DNA from: Phyllobacteriaceae bacterium
GTDB taxonomy: Bacteria; Pseudomonadota; Alphaproteobacteria; Rhizobiales; Rhizobiaceae
Length of the DNA: 15,544 bases
Direction: 5' to 3'
NCBI GenBank assembly: GCA_024645155.1
Contig: JAHEGF010000056.1
Location: 1 to 15,544 of the forward strand
The notes beneath the pieces were generated by a model that was not told where the DNA came from, ran no database searches, and was given only the letters and a program-made list of their open reading frames with translations. Positions within the stretch are counted from its first letter, which is position 1. Every line of letters starts with the position of its first letter. Shown here piece by piece: positions 6,823 to 14,112 of this stretch. Position numbers and translations under genes: made by a program.

Positions 6823-9276
6823 TCAGTACAAACCGCCGGCCCCGGAAACGATTGCCTTGCTTGCGGTGGGCGAAATTTTTTCGGCGCGTTCCTGCAGGCC
6901 GATATCCTCAAGCCCGATCACAGTGTAGCTGTCGGCCGGGCCGGTTCCCGGCTTGAATGCTTCGAGGATGGTATCGGCTTCACCGTCACCGGCATGCATA
7001 CCGGTCTTGCGGTTGATCCGGATCAGCTTCATGCCTTTGGGAATCCGGAAGTCGACGGGCCGGGTACCTTCCAGGGCGGCGACCATGAAGTCGCTGAAAA
7101 TCGGTGCTGCAAGCCCGCCGCCGGTCGATCCCTTGCCCATCGGGCGCGGTGTATCGTAGCCCATGTAGACGCCAACAACGAGGTTCGGTGTAAAACCGAC
7201 AAACCAGGCATCCTTTTCTTCATTGGTCGTTCCGGTTTTTCCGGCAACCGGCCTGCCAAGCTTCTTGCTGACGGAGACTGCTGTGCCACGGGTTACAACA
7301 CCTTCCATCATCGACGTGATCTGGTAGGCGGTCATCGGGTCGAGGACCTGTTCACGGTTGTCGATCAGTTCCGGTTCGCCCTGCCCGTTCCAGCCGGTAG
7401 CTACACAGCCGTCGCAGCCGCGCTCGTCATGACGAAAAACGGTATTGCCGTAGCGGTCCTGGATCCGGTCGATCAGTGACGGCTTGATCTGCTTGCCACC
7501 GTTGGCCATGACGGAAAACGCACTAACCATGCGCAGTACCGTTGTTTCGCTCGATCCCAGCGCATTGGGCAGATAGAGACCGAGGTCATCGTATACGCCG
7601 AAACGCTCGGCATATTCAGCGACCAGATTCATGCCCATGTCCTTGGCCAAACGCACGGTCATCAGATTTCGCGAGCGTTCGATGCCGAGGCGAAGCGTCG
7701 ATGGTCCCGCAAAACCGCCACCGTAGTTTTTCGGCTCCCATATCTTGTTGCCGGACTTTATCGAGATCGGCCCGTCGAGAATGACCGAGGCGGGCGTGTA
7801 ACCGTTGTCCAGAGCAGCGGCGTAGACAAATGGTTTGAAGGAAGAACCCGGCTGCCGGTAGGCTTGTGTAGCGCGGTTGAATTCCGACTGTGCATAGGAA
7901 AAGCCGCCCGCCAACGCCAGCACGCGGCCGGTATGCGGGTCCATTGCAACCAGGGCACCACCGATTTCCGGGGGCTGTTCCAGCGTCCAGCCGCCTTCCG
8001 GCTTCTTCTGTACAAAGACGACGTCCCCGCTCGCCAATACGTCGGCTGGCGATTTCGCTTTCTGGCGCCTGTCGCCTTCATAGTAGCGCATTGCAAATTT
8101 CATGTCGTCGAGTTCGACAAACCCGGTTTCGCGTTCGGGTTTGAGATCGCCGGATACTTCGCGACCCGGCTGAAGGCCGATTTCGAGACCCGTCTCGTCA
8201 GCGCGCAAAACGACTGCCAGAATCCACTCAGGCACATCGGACAGGCCCTTGACCTCGCCAAGCGGTACACCCCAATCGGCACCGATGTCGATCCTTGTTA
8301 CAGCGCCGCGGAAACCGCGCAGACGATCGTATTTCATCAATCCGGTGTGCAATGCGGCGCGTGCCATGACCTGCAGCTTGGGATCAAGGGTGGATCGAAC
8401 GGATAGTCCGCCCTCATAAAGCGCATCCTGGCCATATCGTGATATCAGTTCGCGGCGCACTTCCTCGGTGAAATAGTCGGCGGCGAATATGTAGGTGCCA
8501 CGTTTGCGAGGATTAACACCAAGCGGTTTGTTTTTTGCTTCAAGAGCGTCTTCCGGTGTGGCATATCCGTTGCGCTGCATCTGATCGATTACCCAGTTGC
8601 GGCGTTCTATAGCGCGCTCCGTGTTCTTGAACGGGTGGTAGTTGCCAGGCCCCTTTGGCAATGCCGCCAGATAGGCAGCCTCTTCAAGTGTGAGCTCGTT
8701 GACCGACTTGTCATAATAAGCCAGTGCCGCGCCGGCGATACCGTAAGAGCCGAGACCGAAGAAAATCTCATTCAGGTAGAGCTCAAGAATACGGTCCTTT
8801 GTGTATGCCTGTTCGATACGGAAGGCGAGAACGGCTTCGCGAATCTTTCGTTTTATCGTCTGTTTCGAGGTGAGCAGGAAATTCTTAGCAACCTGTTGGG
8901 TTATCGTTGATGCGCCGACGGGACGGGCGCCGGTGCTCATGTTCCGGACGTTTGTAATAACCGCACGGGCCAGACCGTAAACATCAATGCCCGGATGGGA
9001 ATAGAAATTCTTGTCTTCTGCTGACAGAAACGCTGCCTTGACGCGATCAGGCACCGCCTGGATCGGCAGGTAAAGCCTTCGTTCCCGGGCAAATTCAGCC
9101 ATCAATGCGCCATCGGATGCATGAACGCGGGTTGTCACCGGAGGTTCGTATTTCGACAGCACCTCGTAGTCAGGCAAATCCTTGGTGGCGTCGCCGACAT
9201 AGACAGCGACGGCACCTGCAGCAAGCAGCGCCAACACCGTGCCTATGCCAAAAAAATATCCAATCAGGCGAATCAT
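6823..9276 (-). CDS. mrcA: Penicillin-binding protein 1A: bifunctional glycosyltransferase/transpeptidase
   Basis: Class A PBP that polymerises lipid II into glycan strands and cross-links the peptides, anchored in the inner membrane with its catalytic part in the periplasm. The 817 residues are normal for rhizobial PBP1A. There is an N-terminal membrane helix (about 5-26). The GT51 domain shows 'EDKNFYSHPGID' with catalytic Glu87, 'GASTITQQVAKNFLL' at 121-135 and 'ILELYLNEIFFG' at 163-174. An OB-like insert lies at about 320-420. The transpeptidase domain has the SxxK motif at Ser478/Lys481 ('PGSSFKPF'), SRN at 535-537 and KTGT at 680-683, so all active-site boxes are complete. Two close cysteines, Cys621 and Cys624 ('GCDGC'), could form a disulfide or bind metal. 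A GGAGT ribosome-binding site at 9291-9287 supports ATG 9276. It follows amiC in the same direction after 237 bases. Confidence 0.97.
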   Translation of the reverse strand: MIRLIGYFFGIGTVLALLAAGAVAVYVGDATKDLPDYEVLSKYEPPVTTRVHASDGALMAEFARERRLYLPIQAVPDRVKAAFLSAEDKNFYSHPGIDVYGLARAVITNVRNMSTGARPVGASTITQQVAKNFLLTSKQTIKRKIREAVLAFRIEQAYTKDRILELYLNEIFFGLGSYGIAGAALAYYDKSVNELTLEEAAYLAALPKGPGNYHPFKNTERAIERRNWVIDQMQRNGYATPEDALEAKNKPLGVNPRKRGTYIFAADYFTEEVRRELISRYGQDALYEGGLSVRSTLDPKLQVMARAALHTGLMKYDRLRGFRGAVTRIDIGADWGVPLGEVKGLSDVPEWILAVVLRADETGLEIGLQPGREVSGDLKPERETGFVELDDMKFAMRYYEGDRRQKAKSPADVLASGDVVFVQKKPEGGWTLEQPPEIGGALVAMDPHTGRVLALAGGFSYAQSEFNRATQAYRQPGSSFKPFVYAAALDNGYTPASVILDGPISIKSGNKIWEPKNYGGGFAGPSTLRLGIERSRNLMTVRLAKDMGMNLVAEYAERFGVYDDLGLYLPNALGSSETTVLRMVSAFSVMANGGKQIKPSLIDRIQDRYGNTVFRHDERGCDGCVATGWNGQGEPELIDNREQVLDPMTAYQITSMMEGVVTRGTAVSVSKKLGRPVAGKTGTTNEEKDAWFVGFTPNLVVGVYMGYDTPRPMGKGSTGGGLAAPIFSDFMVAALEGTRPVDFRIPKGMKLIRINRKTGMHAGDGEADTILEAFKPGTGPADSYTVIGLEDIGLQERAEKISPTASKAIVSGAGGLY

Positions 9277-9513
9277 TTCACAACATACTCCGGCGCAGAC
9301 ATCAGGTGCGGTTGGTTGCTGTTACCGCAGAATTCGACCCCGCGTATAACCCATCTTCAATACTTCGTCCTGTTTCCTGCCCCGAAGGTGTGTACAAAAT
9401 GGGGCAAAAGTCACCAAAGTGCGATCTGGCATCAATATTATCCGAATAATCCACTTTATCCGTTGCGTATTTCGGGAGGGATGGAGCGGAGTTTTTCATC
9501 CGGGCCACGGTAT
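9277..9513 (-). other. Intergenic region between amiC and mrcA
   Basis: The 237 bases separate amiC from mrcA on the minus strand and must hold the mrcA ribosome-binding site (GGAGT, 9291-9287) and possibly its own promoter. A dyad ATTAT-CCGA-ATAAT lies at 9437-9450, and TTATCCG occurs twice, at 9439-9445 and 9456-9462. No terminator with a T-run follows amiC, so read-through from amiC into mrcA is possible. A 71-codon frame (9517-9302) starts on an ATGA overlap with the amiC stop, but its product shows no domain likeness. Confidence 0.45.
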
Positions 9514-10788
9514 TCATGGCTTGCCTGCCGTAGCAATCTGTTCGCGGTAGTCCCCGAGAGCCGCGGCTAAGCTTTGCACCACCTTAGTCCGCCATGACAG
9601 ATCATGCATCAGCGCTTCGTCACGGTCATTTGACAGGTAACCAAGTTCCACAAGTACCGAGGGGACATCATGGGCACGCAATACTCGGAAACCCGCTGCA
9701 CGGTGCGGATTGTTGATCATTTCCACAGACTCCGACAGAGCGTTGACAATGCTGCGCGCCAAGCGAACCGAAAAAGTCTGCGTCTCGCGGCGGACAAGAT
9801 CCAGCAGGATGTCGGTAACTTCCCTGCTGTCATCCTCAATTTCCATGCCGGCGATGGCGTCGGCGCGGTTTTCGCTTTCTGCAAGCGCACTGGCAACGGC
9901 ATCCGATGCCTTTTCCGACAAGGTGTAGACCGTTGCGCCACGCACATCATGTTGGCGAACCTTGTCGGCATGGATGGACAAGAACAGGTCCGCTTCATAT
10001 TGGCGGGCAATCCGGACTCGTTCATCCAGCTTGAGAAAAATGTCATCTTCCCTTGTCAAGAATACTCTAATTTTTTCAAATTCTTCTAAGTATTTCTTCA
10101 ACTCTTTTGCGAACTCAAGTGTAATCTCTTTTTCAGGCGAGCCCTTTACGCCCCTGGCGCCGCCGTCGATGCCGCCATGGCCCGGGTCGATGACCACGGT
10201 AAAGGGTGACGCATCACTTTTTTCCCGGGAGCCCAACCGGTCGGATTTATTGGCTGCTGTTGCTCCGGTTGTTTGCATCTGGTCGGCAAGAAGCTGTGCA
10301 AAACGGGCTTCGGGGACAGAGATCAGGTCCACTATGATCCGGTAGCCGGGAGAATTTTCGTTTTCCTCTATCCTGAAGTTTTCCACTTCGAATGCACCCG
10401 ACATGCTCAATATCATGCGTGAACGTTGATCATTGAGAAGGCCGTATCGCACGTTGGCAATCATGCCGCGCGGTTCCAGGGATTCCGGGGCAAAACCGAA
10501 TCGCAACCTGGGGAAATCAATGATAAGGCGATGGGGGTTGCGCAAAAGGAACCAGTTCGGATCAGGTTCACCATCGAATCGAATAACCGTGCGCATGCGA
10601 TTTGCATCGCCAGCCATCTTGAGCGCAAAAGCGATCTGCTCGCCATTTTGCTGTTCCGCCGCCTTCAGGGACTGTGCATAAAAAGAGAAAATCGCAACCA
10701 GCAGGCCTGCAAATACGAACAGCAACAGGCGGCGCTGCAGCGATTGCAGGGCCTTCGCGTTTCGAAAATCTGTTTCCAGTGGACGCAT
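9514..10788 (-). CDS. amiC: Periplasmic N-acetylmuramoyl-L-alanine amidase with AMIN domain
   Basis: Zinc amidase that removes stem peptides from peptidoglycan, typically at the division septum. From ATG 10788 the protein has 424 residues: a signal-peptide-like basic start and hydrophobic core at about 21-36 with likely cleavage near 'SLKAAEQ', an AMIN (septal targeting) domain at about 48-160, a short linker, and an Amidase_3 domain from about 197. The zinc and catalytic residues are all present: His204 in 'DPGHGG', Glu225 in 'ITLEFA', His273 in 'SIHAD', Glu381 in 'VELGYLSN'. The frame stays open 61 codons further upstream to an ATG at 10971. That extension is Cys/Arg-rich, unlike any amidase, precedes the signal peptide and would cover the promoter-like motifs at 10871-10900, so I reject it; the ribosome-binding site before 10788 is modest (AAAGAG). 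Codons for about residues 220-255 are markedly AT-rich compared with the rest. It lies upstream of mrcA in the same direction. Confidence 0.93.
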   Translation of the reverse strand: MRPLETDFRNAKALQSLQRRLLLFVFAGLLVAIFSFYAQSLKAAEQQNGEQIAFALKMAGDANRMRTVIRFDGEPDPNWFLLRNPHRLIIDFPRLRFGFAPESLEPRGMIANVRYGLLNDQRSRMILSMSGAFEVENFRIEENENSPGYRIIVDLISVPEARFAQLLADQMQTTGATAANKSDRLGSREKSDASPFTVVIDPGHGGIDGGARGVKGSPEKEITLEFAKELKKYLEEFEKIRVFLTREDDIFLKLDERVRIARQYEADLFLSIHADKVRQHDVRGATVYTLSEKASDAVASALAESENRADAIAGMEIEDDSREVTDILLDLVRRETQTFSVRLARSIVNALSESVEMINNPHRAAGFRVLRAHDVPSVLVELGYLSNDRDEALMHDLSWRTKVVQSLAAALGDYREQIATAGKP

Positions 10789-10870
10789 AACCGCTCTTTG
10801 ACTCTTCTTTGGCCGTGATCCCCAGATCGCGCACCGCCGCAATTGCGCGCAGCCTGCACAAACAAAGCCA

Positions 10871-10900
10871 TTAACGATTCGTAACCGTTGATGGTTAACC
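10871..10900 (-). promoter_or_regulatory. TTAACC-type (CtrA-box-like) motifs upstream of amiC
   Basis: On the minus strand the segment starts GGTTAACCAT (10900-10891) and ends in CGTTAA (10876-10871); GGTTAACC is a perfect palindrome. TTAACCAT equals a half-site of the alphaproteobacterial cell-cycle regulator CtrA. The plus strand also shows TTAA-N6-GTAA at 10871-10884. No exact TTAA-N7-TTAA is present. The motifs sit about 85-110 bases before the amiC start, a fitting place for a promoter element of a division amidase gene. Confidence 0.3.
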
Positions 10901-11379
10901 AAGTCTTTCCAATTCGCCGCGGTTGCCTGCATATCAGGTTTCCGCTCAAACGTCTTGCCTTGTACCGTCACACGCCATAAAAGCGAAAGTGGGTTATACT
11001 GGTTGTTCGCGCATTTTCGTGGCCGGGCAACAATTGTCCCGATGGCTTTCTATCGGCTTTGTTTTAGCTACGAAGCGCATATCATCGGACCGGTCGTAGC
11101 CCAGGAGTTTCTTCGGTCTGCAGTTCGACAAGGAATTGCAGCGAGTAAGAGGAAAACGGTCGGGGTTTTTTGTCCTTTAGACCGGCCCGAACAGGGCGAA
11201 TTGGTTGGCTCGTGAAAGCGGGCTTAGATGCAGAAGTTCCAACAGGTCTTATCATGACCCTGACAACGACATTGGAAGTGTTTGATCCCGGTGCGGCGCC
11301 AAAAAGCGCTCAATTGAGGCAATTTCCTTCACGGTCAGCGTTATTGGAACCCAATTTATCCGGCCCCACGCGGAAGCAT

Positions 11380-11401
11380 ACCGCCTCAACAGGCGGTTTT
11401 T
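11380..11401 (+). terminator. Terminator-like hairpin in the rne leader (possible attenuator)
   Basis: ACCGCCT (11380-11386), loop CAAC and AGGCGGT (11391-11397) form a perfect 7-bp GC-rich stem followed by five Ts (11397-11401), the layout of an intrinsic terminator. It ends 45 bases before the rne ATG. Just upstream GCGG (11370-11373) can pair with CCGC (11381-11384), part of the 5' arm, giving a short mutually exclusive hairpin. It could be an attenuator for rne, or the terminator of an unrecognised upstream short transcript. Confidence 0.6.
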
Positions 11402-11446
11402 GCCGCAAACACATTGCGCGCGTTCCGGCCGGGGAGAAGATTATTA

Positions 11447-14104
11447 ATGGCAAACAAGATGCTGATAGACGCCTCCCACCCGGAGGAAACACGGGTTGCC
11501 GTTGTCAAGGGCAACCGAATTGAAGAATTCGACTTCGAGTCACAACACAGGAAGCAACTCAAGGGCAATATCTATCTGGCGCGCGTAACCCGCGTAGAGC
11601 CTTCCCTGCAGGCCGCTTTTGTCGAATATGGCGGCAATCGCCATGGTTTTCTGGCATTCAGCGAGATCCATCCCGATTATTACCAGATTCCGGTTGCGGA
11701 CCGGCAGGCGTTGCTGCAGGCGGATGCTGAGGCGGTGCGCGAAGAACTTGATGAAGACGATGCCGAAGCCGAACGTGCCGCCGGGCGCAACCGTTCCAGG
11801 CGGCGGCGCGGCAAACGCAAATCCGAAACGAAAATCGCAGAAGGCACCGGAACCGGCGAGGAACCATCGAATACTCGTCCGCCCGAGTTCGTCAACATGG
11901 ACCATCTTTTAAGCGAAGATGATTTGAGTTTGCTCACCGCGCTGGCCGAAGAAACCGAAGATACCAATGGCGATGAAAACGGCAACGGTGAAGAAGACGG
12001 TGTGGAATCGGTCGGCGCAGAAGACGCGCTTGAGGAACTACCGAGCCGGCGCCGGAGTTCGCGGCGCAACTACAAGATACAGGAGGTTATCAAACGCCGG
12101 CAAATCCTGCTGGTGCAGGTCGTCAAGGAAGAACGTGGCAATAAGGGTGCGGCATTGACGACGTACATGTCATTGGCCGGCCGCTATTCCGTGCTGATGC
12201 CGAATACCGCTCGCGGTGGAGGCATTTCGCGCAAGATCACCAGTGCTCCTGACCGGCGGCGCCTTAAAGACATCGTCAAGGATTTGGATGTGCCACAAGG
12301 CATGGGTGTCATATTGCGGACCGCAGGTGCCAACCGCACCAAGCCGGAAGTCAAGCGCGACTATGAATACCTTATGCGGTTATGGGATAACGTCCGCAAT
12401 CTGACCCTGAAATCGACAGCGCCATGCCTTGTCTATGAGGAAGGAAGCCTGATCAAGCGGTCGGTGCGCGACCTTTACAACAAGGATATAGACGAAATCC
12501 TGGTCGCCGGTGAAGAAGGGTATCGCGAAGCCAAGGACTTCATGCGCATGCTGATGCCAAGCCACGCAAAATGCGTGCAGCCATACCGGCAGGCAACACC
12601 GTTGTTTGCGCGCTACGGCATAGAGGGCCAGCTCGACCGCATGCTGCAGCCGCAAGTGACGCTGAAATCCGGTGGTTATATCATCATAAACCAGACCGAA
12701 GCGCTGGTTGCGATTGATGTCAATTCAGGACGGTCGACGCGCGAACATTCCATTGAGGACACCGCATATCAGACCAATCTGGAAGCAGCCGACGAAGTGG
12801 CGCGCCAGTTGCGCCTGCGTGATCTCGCCGGGCTTATCGTTATCGATTTCATCGATATGGAAGAGAAGCGTAATAACCGGAATGTGGAAAAACGCCTTAA
12901 GGACGCATTGAAATTTGACCGGGCGCGCATACAGGTCGGGCATATTTCCCATTTCGGCCTGATGGAAATGTCGCGGCAGCGTATTCGCGCCAGCGTTCTT
13001 GAAAGCACGATGAGTCCCTGCCCGCACTGTAATGGAACAGGCTACATACGTTCGGAATCGTCGGTGGCGCTGCACGTAATGCGCACGATCGAGGAATATC
13101 TGATTGCCGATTCCAAGAACAACATTACCGTTCGGACACCCGCAGCAACCGCACTCTACGTTCTCAACCACAAGCGGCAATTGCTCGGCGAGCTGGAAAC
13201 GCGCTTCGGTTTGCAGATTACCATCGAGGCTGATGACGAAGTCGGTGCACAGCACGTGGTGATCTCCAAGGGAAGCGCTGCGCCTGAACCCGGCACCGGT
13301 ATAGCGGACATCGCCTATCTTGATGAACCCGAAGACGCTGATGAAGCGGCTGAGGCAACTGATATCGCGGAAGTGCCTTCGGAAGAGACGCAACGCGAAA
13401 ACGGCGACGACGACGGCGATGGCAAGGGCAAACGCCGCAGGCGCCGCAGGCGTCGCCGAGGTGGTCGTGATCGTGAGGACGCTAGCGCGCAAGCCGATGC
13501 GGAAACCGGTACGGAAGCCAGCGTTACAGATGAAGAGACAGTGCCGCAAGACGGTGCCGAAAACAGCGGCGATGCAAGCGAGGACGGCGAGCGCAAGAAA
13601 CGCCGCCGTGGACGGCGTGGCGGCCGCCGCAACAAGCGTGACGGCGAAGTTTCCGCAGCGGCTGGCGAAGATACTGATCGCAACGCCGAAACAGACGAGG
13701 TATCCGCCTCAAAAAGCGGCGAAAGCGCGGAAGTAGCTCAGGCCGCCGGGACGGATGCCCCGAAACCGGCGCCCAAGCGTGGCCGGCGTACCCGCAAAAG
13801 CAAAGGCGAAGATGTAACCGTGACCTCAGCAGATAACGCCTCGAGCGAAGGTCAAGTTTCGGGTAAGGAACTGCAGACCGAAAAAGCTATGATTGAGAAA
13901 GCGCCTGACGACGAAAAGGAGGCCGAACCGGTCAAACGGCGCGGCAGGACACGCGCCAAGAGCGAAAAGGAAGCGCCGGATAGCGCAGCCGAACAGGAAA
14001 AACCGGCCGAACCTGTCGTGACGTCAATTGCACCTGAAAACGCAGATGAGGAGCCTGCCGCCCCGCGGCGCGGCGGATGGTGGCAGCGAAAGGGCTTTTT
14101 CTGA
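11447..14104 (+). CDS. rne: Ribonuclease E, alphaproteobacterial type with split S1 domain
   Basis: Essential endoribonuclease of mRNA decay and rRNA/tRNA processing and scaffold of the RNA degradosome. ATG 11447 (885 residues) is preceded by GGGGAG at 11431-11436 and gives the conserved start 'MANKMLIDASHPEETRVAVV'; an in-frame ATG at 11414 adds 11 residues without likeness. The catalytic half is complete: metal-binding Asp424 ('IDVNSGRST') and Asp467 ('VIDFIDM') are 43 residues apart, as in E. coli (303/346), and the Zn-link cysteines are Cys525 and Cys528 ('CPHC'). Relative to E. coli about 120 extra residues interrupt the S1 domain at about 85-220, acidic with one Arg cluster. The C-terminal part from about 620 is low-complexity, alternating acidic and Arg-rich tracts (up to nine Arg in a row), probably disordered RNA-binding arms. 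It ends '...RRGGWWQRKGFF', a Gly-Trp-Trp motif known in Caulobacter to bind PNPase. The stop is 8 bases from the convergent aminotransferase gene. Confidence 0.97.
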   Translation: MANKMLIDASHPEETRVAVVKGNRIEEFDFESQHRKQLKGNIYLARVTRVEPSLQAAFVEYGGNRHGFLAFSEIHPDYYQIPVADRQALLQADAEAVREELDEDDAEAERAAGRNRSRRRRGKRKSETKIAEGTGTGEEPSNTRPPEFVNMDHLLSEDDLSLLTALAEETEDTNGDENGNGEEDGVESVGAEDALEELPSRRRSSRRNYKIQEVIKRRQILLVQVVKEERGNKGAALTTYMSLAGRYSVLMPNTARGGGISRKITSAPDRRRLKDIVKDLDVPQGMGVILRTAGANRTKPEVKRDYEYLMRLWDNVRNLTLKSTAPCLVYEEGSLIKRSVRDLYNKDIDEILVAGEEGYREAKDFMRMLMPSHAKCVQPYRQATPLFARYGIEGQLDRMLQPQVTLKSGGYIIINQTEALVAIDVNSGRSTREHSIEDTAYQTNLEAADEVARQLRLRDLAGLIVIDFIDMEEKRNNRNVEKRLKDALKFDRARIQVGHISHFGLMEMSRQRIRASVLESTMSPCPHCNGTGYIRSESSVALHVMRTIEEYLIADSKNNITVRTPAATALYVLNHKRQLLGELETRFGLQITIEADDEVGAQHVVISKGSAAPEPGTGIADIAYLDEPEDADEAAEATDIAEVPSEETQRENGDDDGDGKGKRRRRRRRRRGGRDREDASAQADAETGTEASVTDEETVPQDGAENSGDASEDGERKKRRRGRRGGRRNKRDGEVSAAAGEDTDRNAETDEVSASKSGESAEVAQAAGTDAPKPAPKRGRRTRKSKGEDVTVTSADNASSEGQVSGKELQTEKAMIEKAPDDEKEAEPVKRRGRTRAKSEKEAPDSAAEQEKPAEPVVTSIAPENADEEPAAPRRGGWWQRKGFF
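13433..13459 (+). repeat. Short tandem repeat coding for the RNase E poly-arginine tract
   Basis: Two exact copies of the 9-mer CGCCGCAGG (13433-13441, 13442-13450) are followed by a diverged third unit (13451-13459). They encode the nine consecutive Arg residues of the first basic arm. Such tracts can expand or contract by slippage in multiples of three codons without breaking the frame. Confidence 0.8.
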
Positions 14105-14112
14105 GGACCTGA

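Larger units (their letters stand above)
10789..11446. other. Long gene-free region between divergent amiC and rne, including the rne leader
   Basis: No reading frame of these 658 bases gives a product with family likeness. The left part holds the amiC promoter region with TTAACC-type motifs (10871-10900). The right part, several hundred bases, is most likely the untranslated leader of rne. Its clear elements are a terminator-like hairpin at 11380-11401 and GGGGAG (11431-11436) as ribosome-binding site. Long structured leaders that allow RNase E to control its own mRNA are established for enterobacterial rne; extension to this sequence is inference. Promoter candidates on the plus strand near 10960-11000 (TTGCCT with TAAAAG 17 bases on; TATACT at about 10994) are too weak to choose between. 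Confidence 0.55.

Noticed and set aside
10789..10971. 61-codon N-terminal extension of amiC to an upstream ATG at 10971
   Set aside because: It is Cys/Arg-rich without family likeness, precedes a proper signal peptide, and covers likely promoter motifs.
11024..11040. GGGCAACAATTGTCCC as a leader hairpin
   Set aside because: Only three outer pairs form; the inner ACAATTGT is a palindrome that cannot make a stable loop.
10955..11215. Plus-strand frame of 86 codons upstream of rne
   Set aside because: No ribosome-binding site or domain likeness, and it lies in the probable rne leader.
12725..13549. Long minus-strand frame (274 codons) antisense to rne
   Set aside because: It is a shadow of the GC-rich rne codons, with no start signal; the plus-strand product is unmistakably RNase E.
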